64,000 bases of DNA from Nitrosospira multiformis (GCF_900103165.1 NZ_FNKY01000001.1:186001-250000), one strand, 5' to 3'; shown: positions 54,393 through 64,000, counted from the first letter of the stretch. Notes: a model not told the origin generated them from the letters alone. Numbers and translations: made by a program.

Positions 54393-55085
54393 ATGGAAAA
54401 TCTTCCGGAGCCCATTGTCCAGATCAGGCAGGTCACCAAAAGCTACCATCGCGGCGAGCAGCGGGTGCCGGTCCTGACGAATATCTCCTTCGATATTATT
54501 TCCGGCGACTTCATCGCCTTAATGGGACCTTCCGGTTCCGGTAAAAGCACCCTGCTCAATCTGATTGCCGGGATTGACAAGCCGGACAGCGGTTCGCTAA
54601 AAGTTAACGGAGTAGACATCGCCACGCTTTCCGAAGCGGATCTGGCCGACTGGCGTGCGGCCAATGTTGGTTTCATTTTCCAGTTTTACAATTTGATGCC
54701 GGTACTGACCGCGTTTGAGAATGTTGAATTGCCGCTGCTATTAACGCGGCTTTCGCGCGGCGAGAGGCGAGAACGCGTAGCGTTGGCATTGTCAATGGTG
54801 GGACTGACTGACCGGATGGAACATTATCCTTCGGAGCTATCCGGCGGTCAGCAGCAACGCGTGGCGATTGCCCGCGCATTCATCACCGACCCCGTGATAC
54901 TGGTGGCAGACGAGCCCACCGGAGATCTCGATCGCGCATCGGCAAACGATATTCTCGCCATGCTTGAGCGCCTTAACAGCGAGATGGGCAAAACCATCAT
55001 TATGGTGACGCACGACCCGCATGCGGCTAAATCGGCCCATTTAATTCGACATTTGGAGAAAGGCGAACTGGATGTAACAAATTGA
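54393..55085 (+). CDS. ABC transporter ATPase (MacB/LolD type)
   Basis: 230 aa: Walker [13 protein letters not shown]-loop FIFQFYNLMPVLTAFENVELPLLL, signature LSGGQQQRVAIARAF, Walker B ILVADEPTGDLD, H-loop THD. It belongs to the subfamily that drives mechanotransmission by FtsX-type permeases, not classical transport. It starts 6 bases after the adaptor and is followed by two permease genes. Confidence 0.94.
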   Translation: MENLPEPIVQIRQVTKSYHRGEQRVPVLTNISFDIISGDFIALMGPSGSGKSTLLNLIAGIDKPDSGSLKVNGVDIATLSEADLADWRAANVGFIFQFYNLMPVLTAFENVELPLLLTRLSRGERRERVALALSMVGLTDRMEHYPSELSGGQQQRVAIARAFITDPVILVADEPTGDLDRASANDILAMLERLNSEMGKTIIMVTHDPHAAKSAHLIRHLEKGELDVTN

Positions 55086-55163
55086 TAAAACAGGAGATAT
55101 CTTACCCGACCTGTTCTCTTCAGACTTCTTTCATTATCGGCGTATCCACGAATTTTTTCAAAA

Positions 55164-56321
55164 ATGCATTTCCTGAAGCTTATCCTGAGAAATACGTTGC
55201 GCCACAAACTACGCACCAGCCTGACCGTGCTGGGCCTGGTGGTGGCAATACTCGCTTTCGGGCTGCTGCGCACAGTCGTGGATGCCTGGTATGCGGGTGC
55301 GGAAGGCGCCTCATCGGCGCGACTGGTGACACGGAACGCAATCTCGCTGGTCTTTCCGCTACCCATCAATTACCAGGAACGAATTCGCAGAATTCAAGGT
55401 GTTACGGCCATCTCCCATGCGAGCTGGTTTGGTGGGGTATATGTCACGCCAAAGAACTTTTTTCCACAATTCGCCGTCGATGCAAAGACCTATTTTAATC
55501 TTTATCCCGAGTACCTCATTCCACCCGCTGATATGAAAGCATTCCTCACCGACCGCAAGGGCTGCGTGATCGGCCGCAAGCTGGCGAACACGTATGGGTT
55601 CAAAATCGGCGATATCATCCCTCTGCGCGGCACGATTTATCCTGGCGCATGGAGCTTTACGGTACGGGCTATTTATGATGGTGCGGAGGCGGGAACCGAC
55701 ACATCGCAGTTTTTCTTTCACTGGGACTATCTCAATGAAACCATGAAAAAAGCGGTTGCCCGCAGGATCGACTGGATCGGTGTCTACGTGATCGAAATTT
55801 CCGATCCCGACAGAGCCGCGGAGATATCGACTGAAGTGGACACGATGTTCAGAAACTCTCTTGCCGAGACCCTCACCGAAACAGAAAAGGCTTTTCAACT
55901 AGGATTCGTCTCCATGACCGAGGCCATTGTGGTGGCGATACGCATCGTTTCGTTCCTGGTGATTTTCATTATCCTTGCGGTAATGGCCAATACCATGGCA
56001 ATGACGGCGCGCGAACGCATCGCCGAATATGCCACCCTCAAGGCACTGGGTTTTGGTCCGTACTTCCTCGCCGGATTGATTTATGGAGAATCCCTCGCTA
56101 TTGCGCTGGCTGGCGCGGTGATTGGCATTCTCCTTACCTTCCCTGTTGCCGACAGGTTCAGCGAACAGGTCGGCACGCTGTTTCCCGTATTCGGGGTTTC
56201 CCTGGAAACCGTTTATATGCAAGCCGCCGCCGCAATCGCGGTCGGCATTACAGCGGCAATACTGCCCGCCTTTCGTGCCGCGCGGGTACCCATCGTGGAA
56301 GGATTGAGGAGCATAGGTTAG
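55164..56321 (+). CDS. FtsX-type ABC permease 1
   Basis: 385 aa: N-terminal helix (LTVLGLVVAILAFGLL), a periplasmic MacB-like domain, and three C-terminal helices with the FtsX motif (ARERIAEYATLKALGFGPYFLAG). It ends with the typical ARVPIVEGLRSIG. It pairs with the next gene as a heterodimeric permease. The 78-base gap to the ATPase holds no gene. Confidence 0.92.
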   Translation: MHFLKLILRNTLRHKLRTSLTVLGLVVAILAFGLLRTVVDAWYAGAEGASSARLVTRNAISLVFPLPINYQERIRRIQGVTAISHASWFGGVYVTPKNFFPQFAVDAKTYFNLYPEYLIPPADMKAFLTDRKGCVIGRKLANTYGFKIGDIIPLRGTIYPGAWSFTVRAIYDGAEAGTDTSQFFFHWDYLNETMKKAVARRIDWIGVYVIEISDPDRAAEISTEVDTMFRNSLAETLTETEKAFQLGFVSMTEAIVVAIRIVSFLVIFIILAVMANTMAMTARERIAEYATLKALGFGPYFLAGLIYGESLAIALAGAVIGILLTFPVADRFSEQVGTLFPVFGVSLETVYMQAAAAIAVGITAAILPAFRAARVPIVEGLRSIG

Positions 56322-56324
56322 TTC

Positions 56325-57491
56325 ATGTCCGTTCCTCTTTCCTATATATGGCGTAACCTCGCCGCCCGCAAGCTGACTACCCTGCTCACCGCGGGGGGCA
56401 TGGCACTGGTGGTGTTTGTATTTGCAACGGTACTCATGCTGGAAGAAGGACTGAGGAAAACACTGGTGGAAACCGGCTCACCCGACAATGTAGTTATCAC
56501 CCGCCGTTCCGCCGGGACTGAAGTACAAAGCGTCATTGATCGCGAGCAGGCCGCCATTGTGGAAAACCAGCCGGAAGTCGCCTACAGTGCGAACGGTTTG
56601 CGGCTGGCATCAAAAGAAACGATAGTATTGATTTCCCTCGCCAAGCGCAGTTCCGAAAAGGCTTCCAACGTATTGATCCGCGGCGTGGGGCAAAAAGGAA
56701 TCGAACTGCGTCCGCAGGTAAGGATCACCGAGGGACGCATGTTTCGCCCCGGTTCAACGGAAATTATTGCAGGCAAGAGTGTCGCCGAGCGCTATCAGGG
56801 CGCCGGTGTCGGCGAAACACTGCGCTTCGGGCAGCGTGAATGGACGGTGGTCGGCATTATGGACGCGGGTAAAACCGGTTTCGATTCTGAAATATGGGGC
56901 GATGTGGACCAGTTGATGCAGGCATTTCGCAGGCCGGTCTATTCTTCGGTGATATTGAAACTGAACGATCCCGCGATGCTTTCTCAGCTCAAAACCCGCA
57001 TTGAAAATGACCCGCGCCTGACTCTGGAAGTCAAGCAGGAAAGTGTCTTCTATGCCGAGCAGTCGCAGCTGCTGGCAAATTTCATTCGCTATCTGGGAAT
57101 GATACTGTCGATTATTTTCTCCATCGGCGCAATTATAGGCGCGATGATCACCATGTATGCCTCTGTCGCCAACCGTGCGACGGAGATCGGCACTCTGCGC
57201 GCATTGGGATTCCGCCGAAAAAATATTCTGGCCGCTTTTCTCGTGGAAGCACTGATGCTTGGCGCGGCGGGAGGCGTGGTCGGACTGGTATTGGCATCGT
57301 TCATGCAATTCTTCACCATTTCCACCATGAACTGGCAATCATTTTCCGAGCTCGCGTTCAGCTTTACCCTGAATGGCGCGATTATTATCAAGTCGTTTGC
57401 ATTTGCGTTAACCATGGGAATTGCCGGCGGCTTTCTTCCCGCCGCACGCGCTGCGCGCCTGAATATCGTGGACTCGCTACGGGCGGCGTAA
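56325..57491 (+). CDS. FtsX-type ABC permease 2
   Basis: 388 aa: N-terminal helix (LLTAGGMALVVFVFATVLML), periplasmic MacB_PCD-like domain and three C-terminal helices, with ANRATEIGTLRALGFRRKNI as the FtsX motif and a final ARLNIVDSLRAA. It follows permease 1 by 3 bases and completes the four-gene export operon, which stands opposite the Nudix gene. Confidence 0.92.
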   Translation: MSVPLSYIWRNLAARKLTTLLTAGGMALVVFVFATVLMLEEGLRKTLVETGSPDNVVITRRSAGTEVQSVIDREQAAIVENQPEVAYSANGLRLASKETIVLISLAKRSSEKASNVLIRGVGQKGIELRPQVRITEGRMFRPGSTEIIAGKSVAERYQGAGVGETLRFGQREWTVVGIMDAGKTGFDSEIWGDVDQLMQAFRRPVYSSVILKLNDPAMLSQLKTRIENDPRLTLEVKQESVFYAEQSQLLANFIRYLGMILSIIFSIGAIIGAMITMYASVANRATEIGTLRALGFRRKNILAAFLVEALMLGAAGGVVGLVLASFMQFFTISTMNWQSFSELAFSFTLNGAIIIKSFAFALTMGIAGGFLPAARAARLNIVDSLRAA

Positions 57492-57544
57492 CGCTGCCAG
57501 TCAGGTCGATTTGCATACCCTGCGCATTCCTGCGGCGCGGTGAA

Positions 57545-58084
57545 TTACTTGCGAAGCTCTTCTATGGTGCCCATGTGAAAACCTAATTTTCCTTGTTGGC
57601 GTTCCTCAAAGTAACGTTTCAGTGGCTCATGGATAACCCGAAACGCCAACGTATCCCAGGGAATCTCCGCCTCTTCAAAAAGCTGGACGTCCAGGCTCTC
57701 GATACCAGGTTTAAAATCCAGATCCAGCAATCGCGCACGAAACAGAACGTGCACCTGATTGATATGGGGAATATTATAAATGGCGTACAGGTTCCCCATT
57801 TCAACCCGTGCATTGGCTTCCTCCAGCGTTTCGCGGGCGGCACCCTGGACCAGCGTTTCGGCATTTTCCATGAAACCCGAAGGTACGGTCCATAAACCGT
57901 GGCGCGGCTCAATGGCGCGCCGGCATAGCAATATCCTGTCCTCCCACTCGGGTATGCAGCCCACCACTATCTTCGGATTCTGATAATGAACAATGCTGCA
58001 CGCGGGGCAAACATAACGCGGCAAGTTATCGCCTTCGGGAATGCGGAATTCAACCGGCGTGCCGCAATTACTACAGAATTTCAT
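57545..58084 (-). CDS. Nudix hydrolase with N-terminal zinc ribbon
   Basis: 179 aa: a zinc ribbon (C4xxC7 and C26xxC29) and a Nudix domain with the box from G70 (GFMENAETLVQGAARETLEEANA; the usual Gly after EE is replaced by Asn91). It resembles NudC-like or ADP-ribose/CoA pyrophosphatases; substrate not assignable. Its ATG lies 3 bases outside MITE copy 2, and the nearest ribosome site (AGGA before ATAATG) comes partly from the element's end. The gene seems to have overlapped the DUF482 gene before the insertion. Confidence 0.9.
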   Translation of the reverse strand: MKFCSNCGTPVEFRIPEGDNLPRYVCPACSIVHYQNPKIVVGCIPEWEDRILLCRRAIEPRHGLWTVPSGFMENAETLVQGAARETLEEANARVEMGNLYAIYNIPHINQVHVLFRARLLDLDFKPGIESLDVQLFEEAEIPWDTLAFRVIHEPLKRYFEERQQGKLGFHMGTIEELRK

Positions 58085-58087
58085 TAT

Positions 58088-58324
58088 CCTAAATCCGGCA
58101 GTTGGACAGGGTGGAGTGTGCGGTTTTTGGGGTGCAGGGCAAGGCGCAACGACGCGGAATGGTTATTCCATTCCAAGAAGTTGCAACGCAGCCATGTGCC
58201 GCAAAAATTGTGCAATCTGCCCTGTAGCGAAATCACCAAAGAAGTGAAGGTCTGGTGACAAAAAAGTTCTTTATGAATCATAAGTAATAAATCAAAACGT
58301 GAGTGATCAACTACCGGGTTTAGG
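58088..58324. mobile_element. MITE-like element, copy 2 (between GNAT and Nudix genes)
   Basis: A 237-bp element with left end CCTAAATCCGGCAGTTGGAC (58088-58107) and an inverted right end at 58305-58324. It is flanked by near-identical 5-bp repeats, ATTAT (58083-58087) and ATTAC (58325-58329). It is inverted relative to copy 1 and matches it almost perfectly over the inner ~135 bp, including the GGAATGG/CCATTCC hairpin. It supplies the C-terminal PKPGS and stop of the GNAT protein. No transposase is encoded. Confidence 0.88.
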
Positions 58325-59485
58325 ATTACCTCTTTTGTCTTTCCTGAATGGCGAGCTCTCATTCAGCTCATCCAGATAATGATTGATATCCTGTGCTTCG
58401 TGCTTCAGATAATTCCCGATAGCGGCGGCGAATTCGGGGTGTGCAAGCCAGTGCGCCGACCAGACACGTACGGGAAGAAAGCCGCGCGCAAGCTTATGTT
58501 CCCCCTGTGCGCCGCCTTCAAACAACGCGATACGATGGGCAATACAGAATTCGATGGCCTGATAGTAGCAGGTCTCGAAATGCAGTCCAGGGACAAATTC
58601 CATCGTACCCCAATAACGCCCATATAACGTGCGGGAGTTATGCAAATTTAGCGCGGCGGCAACGGGTTGATCATCGCGCAACGCCAGAATCAGCAATAGA
58701 TTTTCCGGCATGCTTTTGCCGAGCCGCAAGAAGAATTCCAGATTGAGGTAAGGCATGGAATGGTGATCGCGGTAAGTTTTATTGTAGCAGTTGACAAAGA
58801 AACGCCAGTGATCATGACTCGCATCATATCCGGACAGCCACTGAAAGCGGATACCTTCCGCATGAACCTTGCGCCGTTCCTGCCGGATTTTCTTGCGTTT
58901 GCCATGGCTCAACTCCGCCAGAAACCCGTCGAAATCTTCATAACCGCCAACCTCCCGATTTCTCCAGTGAAACTGGATACCGTGCCGTAACGTCATTCCC
59001 GCCATCTCCATTTCCAGCGCCTCATCCTCGCGGGGGAACAGGCAATGGAACGATGACACGCTTGTTTCCACGTTTTTGTCTTTCGCCATTCTCAATGCAG
59101 CCGAAACCAGCAAGGCGCGATGCTCCGCGGTTCCCGCCAGCAACCGCTGTCCGGTGACGGGGCTGAAAGGTACCGCGCTCAGCAGCTTGGGGTAATACGC
59201 ATGGCCGCAGCGTCGATAAGCATCCGCCCAGGCCCAGTCGAATACATACTCCCCATAAGAATGGTTTTTCAGATAAAGCGGCAACGCGCCCCGCAGGGTG
59301 CTTCCTTCCCACAGGGTGATAAATTGCGGCAGCCAGCCAGTTTTCCCTGAGACGCACCCAGTATCATGCATAGCGGAAAAGAATTCATGCTGCAGGAACG
59401 GATCGTCCCCGGCCAGCATGTTCCATGCCTTCACAGAAATACCGTCGAGCGAATTGATTACTTTTACTTCAAATCCTGGAATCAT
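58307..59485 (-). CDS. DUF482 / GNAT-family (FemAB-like) protein
   Basis: 392 aa of the DUF482 (Pfam FemAB_like) group: LQHEFFSAMHDTGCVS near the N-terminus, FHCLFPREDEA, SHGKRKKIRQERRKV and the late FEGGAQGEHKLARGFLP. Function is unknown; an acyl or aminoacyl transferase activity is inferred from the fold. The last five residues (PKPGS) and the stop are encoded by MITE copy 2; without it the frame would end GNEIL shortly after, overlapping the Nudix start. Confidence 0.88.
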   Translation of the reverse strand: MIPGFEVKVINSLDGISVKAWNMLAGDDPFLQHEFFSAMHDTGCVSGKTGWLPQFITLWEGSTLRGALPLYLKNHSYGEYVFDWAWADAYRRCGHAYYPKLLSAVPFSPVTGQRLLAGTAEHRALLVSAALRMAKDKNVETSVSSFHCLFPREDEALEMEMAGMTLRHGIQFHWRNREVGGYEDFDGFLAELSHGKRKKIRQERRKVHAEGIRFQWLSGYDASHDHWRFFVNCYNKTYRDHHSMPYLNLEFFLRLGKSMPENLLLILALRDDQPVAAALNLHNSRTLYGRYWGTMEFVPGLHFETCYYQAIEFCIAHRIALFEGGAQGEHKLARGFLPVRVWSAHWLAHPEFAAAIGNYLKHEAQDINHYLDELNESSPFRKDKRGNPKPGS

Positions 59486-59749
59486 GAGGAATTTTCACGC
59501 ACGTACGGGGATCGCCGCAGAGTGGTAGAGCGCCAATCAGCAAAGCGCACCGCGCTGAATGTCGATTTTCACATTCAAGCACATTTTCATGGTCCCCGCC
59601 AGCATACCCGCCATGCCGGGAGCAGTCTTGCGGCCCGCGAAGGAGGATTCATTCTGGTATTATCCCAGGTTCCAAGTCAGGTTAGCACCGTTAACCCGAC
59701 AACCTCCTGCCAGCAACGCAGAGATAGTGCCCATTAACCCTGCCTCATC

Positions 59750-61366
59750 ATGAAGCTCGCCATTGCCCAGATTAATTGTACAGTCGGCGACCTTGGCGGC
59801 AATATCCGCAAAATCCTCGATTACGCCAATCTGGCTAAAAGTGCCGGAGCCGGGTTAGTTGTCACACCCGAGTTGGCACTGTCGGGCTACCCGCCGGAAG
59901 ATCTTCTCCTGCGCAACGGATTCCGGCTCGCGTGTGAACAAGCGCTTGCAGACCTGGCCAAAGAAATAAGTGGCGTAACGCTACTGGTAGGGCATCCGCA
60001 TCTCGCGGATAACAAGCTCTATAACGCAGCCTCGATGATACGCGACGGCAAAATTATCGCCACCTATCACAAGAATCTGCTTCCCAATGACTCTGTGTTC
60101 GACGAACGGCGTTATTTCGAGCCAGGTTCCGATTCCTGTCTGTTTGAACTGGAAGGGATAAGATTCGGCGTCAACATCTGTCAGGATATCTGGCAAGGAA
60201 ATACAGCCACCCGCGCCAGAAAGGCAGGAGCCGACGTGCTGATAGTGCTCAATGCTTCTCCTTATCACATGCACAAACAAGCCTTGCGCCACCAGATTGT
60301 GCGTCAGCGCACCAGCGAAACGGGAATGTCCATGATTTATGCCAATCTGGTAGGCGCACAGGATGAACTGATATTCGATGGTGCTTCCTTTGCAATGAAT
60401 GGCAGAGGTGAGCTAACGCATCAATTCAATACGCTCACGGAAACCCTTGGTTTGATCGAATTGCAAAACGGTGCTCCCGTACACGGGGAAATCACAGCGT
60501 CGCAAACGCTGGAAGCAACCGTTTATCAGGCATTGTGTCTTGGCCTCAAGGATTATGTGGGAAAGAACGGCATACCGGGCGTACTGCTGGGGCTTTCCGG
60601 CGGCGTGGATTCAGCGCTCACGCTGGCGATCGCGGTGGATGCGCTGGGCGCCGCCAAGGTAGAAGCGGTCATGATGCCGTCACCCTTTACCGCTGATATA
60701 AGCTTATTGGATGCGCGCACGATGGCCAGGACATTAAATGTGCGCTACAGCGAGCTTTCCATCCAGCCGGTGTTTGACGAATTCCTTGATACGCTGGCAA
60801 AGGGGTTCCCGGAGCCGCCTGGTCATAATCGCCCCGATACCACGGAGGAAAATCTGCAAGCACGCATACGCGGCAATTTACTGATGGCGCTATCCAACAA
60901 ATACGGTTCCATTGTGCTCACGACAGGCAACAAATCCGAAATAGCCGTAGGCTACTGTACGCTTTATGGCGATATGGCGGGCGGCTTCGCGGTGCTGAAG
61001 GATATCACCAAAACCCTGGTGTACCGGCTTTGCCACTACCGCAATACGCTGGGCCACGTGATCCCCGAACGCGTCATCAGCCGCGCGCCTTCGGCCGAGT
61101 TGCGTCCGGACCAGACCGATCAGGACAGCCTGCCGCCTTACGACGTACTCGACGGCATCGTTGAAGCGTATATGGAGCACAATTTGTCGTTGCGGGAAAT
61201 CCTGGAAATGAACTATGCCGAAGCGGACGTGCGGCGCGTGGTGCACCTGATCCGCCTGAATGAATATAAGCGCCGCCAGAGCCCGCCCGGTATCCGAATC
61301 ACCCAGCGCGGTTTCGGCAAGGATTGGCGTTATCCGATTACGTCAAAATATCAGGATGAGTTTTAA
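59750..61366 (+). CDS. nadE: Glutamine-dependent NAD(+) synthetase
   Basis: Makes NAD from nicotinic acid adenine dinucleotide with glutamine-derived ammonia. An N-terminal nitrilase-type glutaminase domain holds the triad region (TPELALSGYPPED, YHKNLLPN, and Cys in NICQDIW near residue 145). The C-terminal synthetase has the ATP loop LSGGVDSA, the late TGNKSEIAVGY and SAELRPDQTDQDSLPPY. Length 538 aa is normal. Confidence 0.96.
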   Translation: MKLAIAQINCTVGDLGGNIRKILDYANLAKSAGAGLVVTPELALSGYPPEDLLLRNGFRLACEQALADLAKEISGVTLLVGHPHLADNKLYNAASMIRDGKIIATYHKNLLPNDSVFDERRYFEPGSDSCLFELEGIRFGVNICQDIWQGNTATRARKAGADVLIVLNASPYHMHKQALRHQIVRQRTSETGMSMIYANLVGAQDELIFDGASFAMNGRGELTHQFNTLTETLGLIELQNGAPVHGEITASQTLEATVYQALCLGLKDYVGKNGIPGVLLGLSGGVDSALTLAIAVDALGAAKVEAVMMPSPFTADISLLDARTMARTLNVRYSELSIQPVFDEFLDTLAKGFPEPPGHNRPDTTEENLQARIRGNLLMALSNKYGSIVLTTGNKSEIAVGYCTLYGDMAGGFAVLKDITKTLVYRLCHYRNTLGHVIPERVISRAPSAELRPDQTDQDSLPPYDVLDGIVEAYMEHNLSLREILEMNYAEADVRRVVHLIRLNEYKRRQSPPGIRITQRGFGKDWRYPITSKYQDEF

Positions 61367-61505
61367 TAACCTATGAACAATCGGCAATCAAGCGGGATTT
61401 AAAATTCCAGAACCCCGTATAATCAGCTTCCAAATACGGCGGAGGGCTACCACACACCGCTGCTATAAACACGACCGTAATTCGTTATAAAAAAACACAT
61501 CCGAC

Positions 61506-61901
<396 letters not shown>

Positions 61902-62087
61902 AACCCCATACCTTGTACGAATGCCGGCGTCAGCGAAATTATGGAAGGAATACGGATCGCCTGGTTTCGGCATTAACGTCCTTCTCTGATTATGTTGTAG
62001 CTTTGCACCCACGCACTGTCCCCTCGTGTTCCCTGCCAAGTACCGACGCACGTTGGAACTTCATCCGGATACGGTTATCTTATCCTC

Positions 62088-63794
62088 ATGAAATTTCGCT
62101 ATTTGATGGTGGCTTTACCGCTACTGTTCCCGGCCAATATTTTTGCCGCGGGGCTACCTGATCTCGGCGATGCATCCCAGGCGACTTTTTCGCCACAGGA
62201 AGAGCGTGAACTCGGACTGCGGATCATGCGCGAAATTCGCGCAGACCCCAGTTATCTTGACGATGCCGAAGTCGCCGGTTATCTCACCCATCTCGGGAAC
62301 CGTTTGCTTCTGAACTCACGTGAGTCGCGTCCCGACCAGGAGTTCGAGTTCTTTGCGATAAAAGATCCGATGATCAATGCGTTTGCACTGCCCGGCGGCT
62401 TTATGGGCTTCAATACCGGCCTTATTCTGACTGCGCAAAGTGAATCGGAGCTGGCTGGCGTAATGGCGCATGAAATCGCGCACGTGACCCAGAAACACCT
62501 CGCGCGCATGATTGCCGGACAGCGATACAGCATTCTAACCTCTCTGGCGGCAGTCGCATTGGCGGTTCTGGCTTCGCGCACAAACCCGCAGGCGGCGCAA
62601 GCCGTTCTGATTGGCTCGCAGGCCCGCCAAATTCAGTCGCAGCTGGATTTCACCCGTGACCATGAAAAAGAGGCCGATCGTATCGGCCTGAATATACTGA
62701 TTAGCGCCGGTCTTGATCCACGCGGGATGTCGGAATTTTTCGAACGTTTACAGACGGCTGGAAGATTCCGTGAGAATGGCGCACCTTCATACCTGCGCAC
62801 CCACCCCATTACTTATGAGCGAATCGCGGATATTGATAACCGCACGCATAGTTTGCCTTACCGCCAGGTTCCCGACAGTCTCGATTTCCAGCTGGTGCGA
62901 GCCAAGCTGCGAGCCACTATGGGTACTCCCGGCGAGGCGGTTGAATTCTTTGACTCCGCTTTGCGGGAGAAGCGTTATAGCACTGAAGCTGTCGAGCGCT
63001 ATGGACTGATCAGTGCTTTGTTGCGAGACAGAAAATTCTTACGCGCGGACAAAGAATTAATGCAACTGTATGAAAACTTGCAGTCCGACGCCGATGAGGC
63101 CTTGGAGAATCACCATTTGACCGCAGCTCCCCAGAATATCTATAAAACACCGCTGTCGAGCGATATGATCGAGACACTTGCGGAGCGTGCCCGGCTCGCC
63201 GTGGGGCAACCCGCGGAAGCGCTCGATATTTACAAAACCGACCCACGAATACATCGGCCGCACCGCGCATCGAATCATTACACCAGCATGGACAAAACGC
63301 CGGAAAATCACCGCCTCGGTACCACGATCCAGATTACACGTAAAACATTACAGCCAAGCGCCATGATCGAAACCCTTGCGGCACGGGTCAAACTCGCCAT
63401 GGGGCAAACCGCGGAAGCGCTCGATATTTATGAAGCCGCGCTACGAACCTATCCACAGCACCGGGCATTAATCTACGACTACGCCGACGCGCTGCTGCGC
63501 GCCAATAGCGCCGATGCTGCGCTCAAGTTTGTTAACCAGCAATTGCAATATATGCCCAACGACATACGTCTTTATCAGCTGCAGGCACAAAGCTACGGTG
63601 CGCTCGGGGACATGATGATGCAGCACCGCGCGCAAGCGGAGGTCTATACGCGTCAAGGCAACGTCCATGCCGCTATCGAACAGCTGCAGATCGCGTTGAA
63701 AGGTGACGATGGCGACTTCTACCAGAAATCCAGCGCGGAGGCGCGCCTCAAAGAATTGCGCGTCCTGGCCGAGGCGCAAAAGAAAGAGAAATGA
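62088..63794 (+). CDS. bepA: M48 family metalloprotease, BepA-like, with TPR domain
   Basis: Periplasmic zinc protease and chaperone-like factor in outer-membrane assembly. Signal peptide (YLMVALPLLFPANIFA), zinc motif HEIAH at 128-132, third ligand region DHEKEADRIG (Glu195), then a C-terminal TPR array. At 568 aa it is ~80 longer than E. coli BepA (487), and residues ~360-425 and ~426-490 begin with a near-identical unit (IETLAxRxxLAxGQxAEALDIY), an internal duplication offset by exactly 198 bases. Confidence 0.92.
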   Translation: MKFRYLMVALPLLFPANIFAAGLPDLGDASQATFSPQEERELGLRIMREIRADPSYLDDAEVAGYLTHLGNRLLLNSRESRPDQEFEFFAIKDPMINAFALPGGFMGFNTGLILTAQSESELAGVMAHEIAHVTQKHLARMIAGQRYSILTSLAAVALAVLASRTNPQAAQAVLIGSQARQIQSQLDFTRDHEKEADRIGLNILISAGLDPRGMSEFFERLQTAGRFRENGAPSYLRTHPITYERIADIDNRTHSLPYRQVPDSLDFQLVRAKLRATMGTPGEAVEFFDSALREKRYSTEAVERYGLISALLRDRKFLRADKELMQLYENLQSDADEALENHHLTAAPQNIYKTPLSSDMIETLAERARLAVGQPAEALDIYKTDPRIHRPHRASNHYTSMDKTPENHRLGTTIQITRKTLQPSAMIETLAARVKLAMGQTAEALDIYEAALRTYPQHRALIYDYADALLRANSADAALKFVNQQLQYMPNDIRLYQLQAQSYGALGDMMMQHRAQAEVYTRQGNVHAAIEQLQIALKGDDGDFYQKSSAEARLKELRVLAEAQKKEK

Positions 63795-63905
63795 GACCCG
63801 ACAGGCCATTCTCGCTGACAGGATGATTTCTAAACACAGCGCACTCAGGTAACATTCGGCTTTCATTTTTTCCCACCCCTGGCACTGGATATTTCTGAGT
63901 TACGT

Positions 63906-64000
63906 ATGACATCTTTCCCCCGCGCCAGGCTGCTTGTCCTCATCGTGGCACTGCTATCAGCCTTGATTGGTTTTTGGTACTGGCAAACGAAACCCGGCTC
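63906..64000 (+). CDS. Start of a membrane-anchored or exported protein (cut by window end)
   Basis: An ATG at 63906 opens a frame to the window edge: an Arg-containing N-terminus then a hydrophobic run (LLVLIVALLSALIGFWYW) like a signal anchor. In related genomes the gene after a BepA-like protease can be a TlpA-type thioredoxin, but too little is present to call one. Confidence 0.55.
   Translation, partial: MTSFPRARLLVLIVALLSALIGFWYWQTKPG

Noticed and set aside
59486-59749. Possible gene or tRNA between the DUF482 and nadE genes
   Set aside because: Short frames lack ribosome sites and family motifs, and no cloverleaf could be drawn; it is treated as a divergent intergenic region.
61918-61975. 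AATGCCG and CGGCATT arms after glnB as a terminator
   Set aside because: The loop is about 40 bases and no T-run follows.

Overview
The window is a chromosomal segment of a betaproteobacterium. The dcw order, the XrtA exosortase locus and the overall protein style fit Nitrosomonadaceae, most likely Nitrosospira; this is inferred from recognised protein families and gene order, not from a database search. No rRNA, tRNA, CRISPR array, complete insertion sequence or prophage is visible.

Layout. (1) 1-16412, minus strand: a nearly complete division and cell-wall (dcw) cluster, transcribed mraZ-rsmH-ftsL-ftsI-murE-murF-mraY-murD-ftsW-murG-murC-murB-ddl-ftsQ-ftsA, with ftsA cut by the window edge. 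Junctions are mostly overlaps or short gaps. A sigma70-like promoter and three GTGGG repeats on a 10-bp period (MraZ boxes) precede mraZ. (2) 16723-24482: relA (ppGpp synthetase), comEC, a DUF2062 membrane protein, lolD and lolC. (3) 24634-27852: a zinc module made of a ZnuD-like TonB receptor, a small membrane protein and a Zur-type Fur regulator. The regulator and receptor promoters share a GCAAC-N3-GTTGC palindrome. (4) 28062-50583: an exopolysaccharide/exosortase A (XrtA, PEP-CTERM) locus. The minus-strand run begins with the export lipoprotein, Wzz-like protein and BY-kinase, continues through the outer-membrane protein, AAA ATPase, deacetylase, FemAB protein, glycosyltransferases, XrtA-EpsI fusion and amidotransferase, and ends with a less standard tail: a second deacetylase, an acyltransferase-like protein, a TylF-like methyltransferase and an FkbH-like HAD protein. 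A beta-helix protein and a double VanZ protein converge on it from the plus strand. (5) 50864-64000: a broken queG remnant, tsaE, an AmiC-type amidase, an adaptor/ATPase/two-permease export system, a Nudix hydrolase, a DUF482/GNAT protein, nadE, glnB, a BepA-like M48 protease and the start of one more gene.

The most unusual feature is a pair of 236-237 bp MITE-like elements (18995-19230 and 58088-58324, opposite orientation). They have ~20-bp terminal inverted repeats and 5-bp target duplications. One interrupts relA at about codon 10 and supplies a new in-frame ATG. The other separates two genes that appear to have overlapped, giving one a new C-terminus and stop and the other part of its ribosome-binding site. 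Further single element ends lie at 22499-22525 and 19232-19261. Other notable points are a glycosyltransferase frameshifted at a six-C run, a decayed queG, an internal duplication in the M48 protease, and a Cys-cluster N-terminus on the FkbH-like protein.
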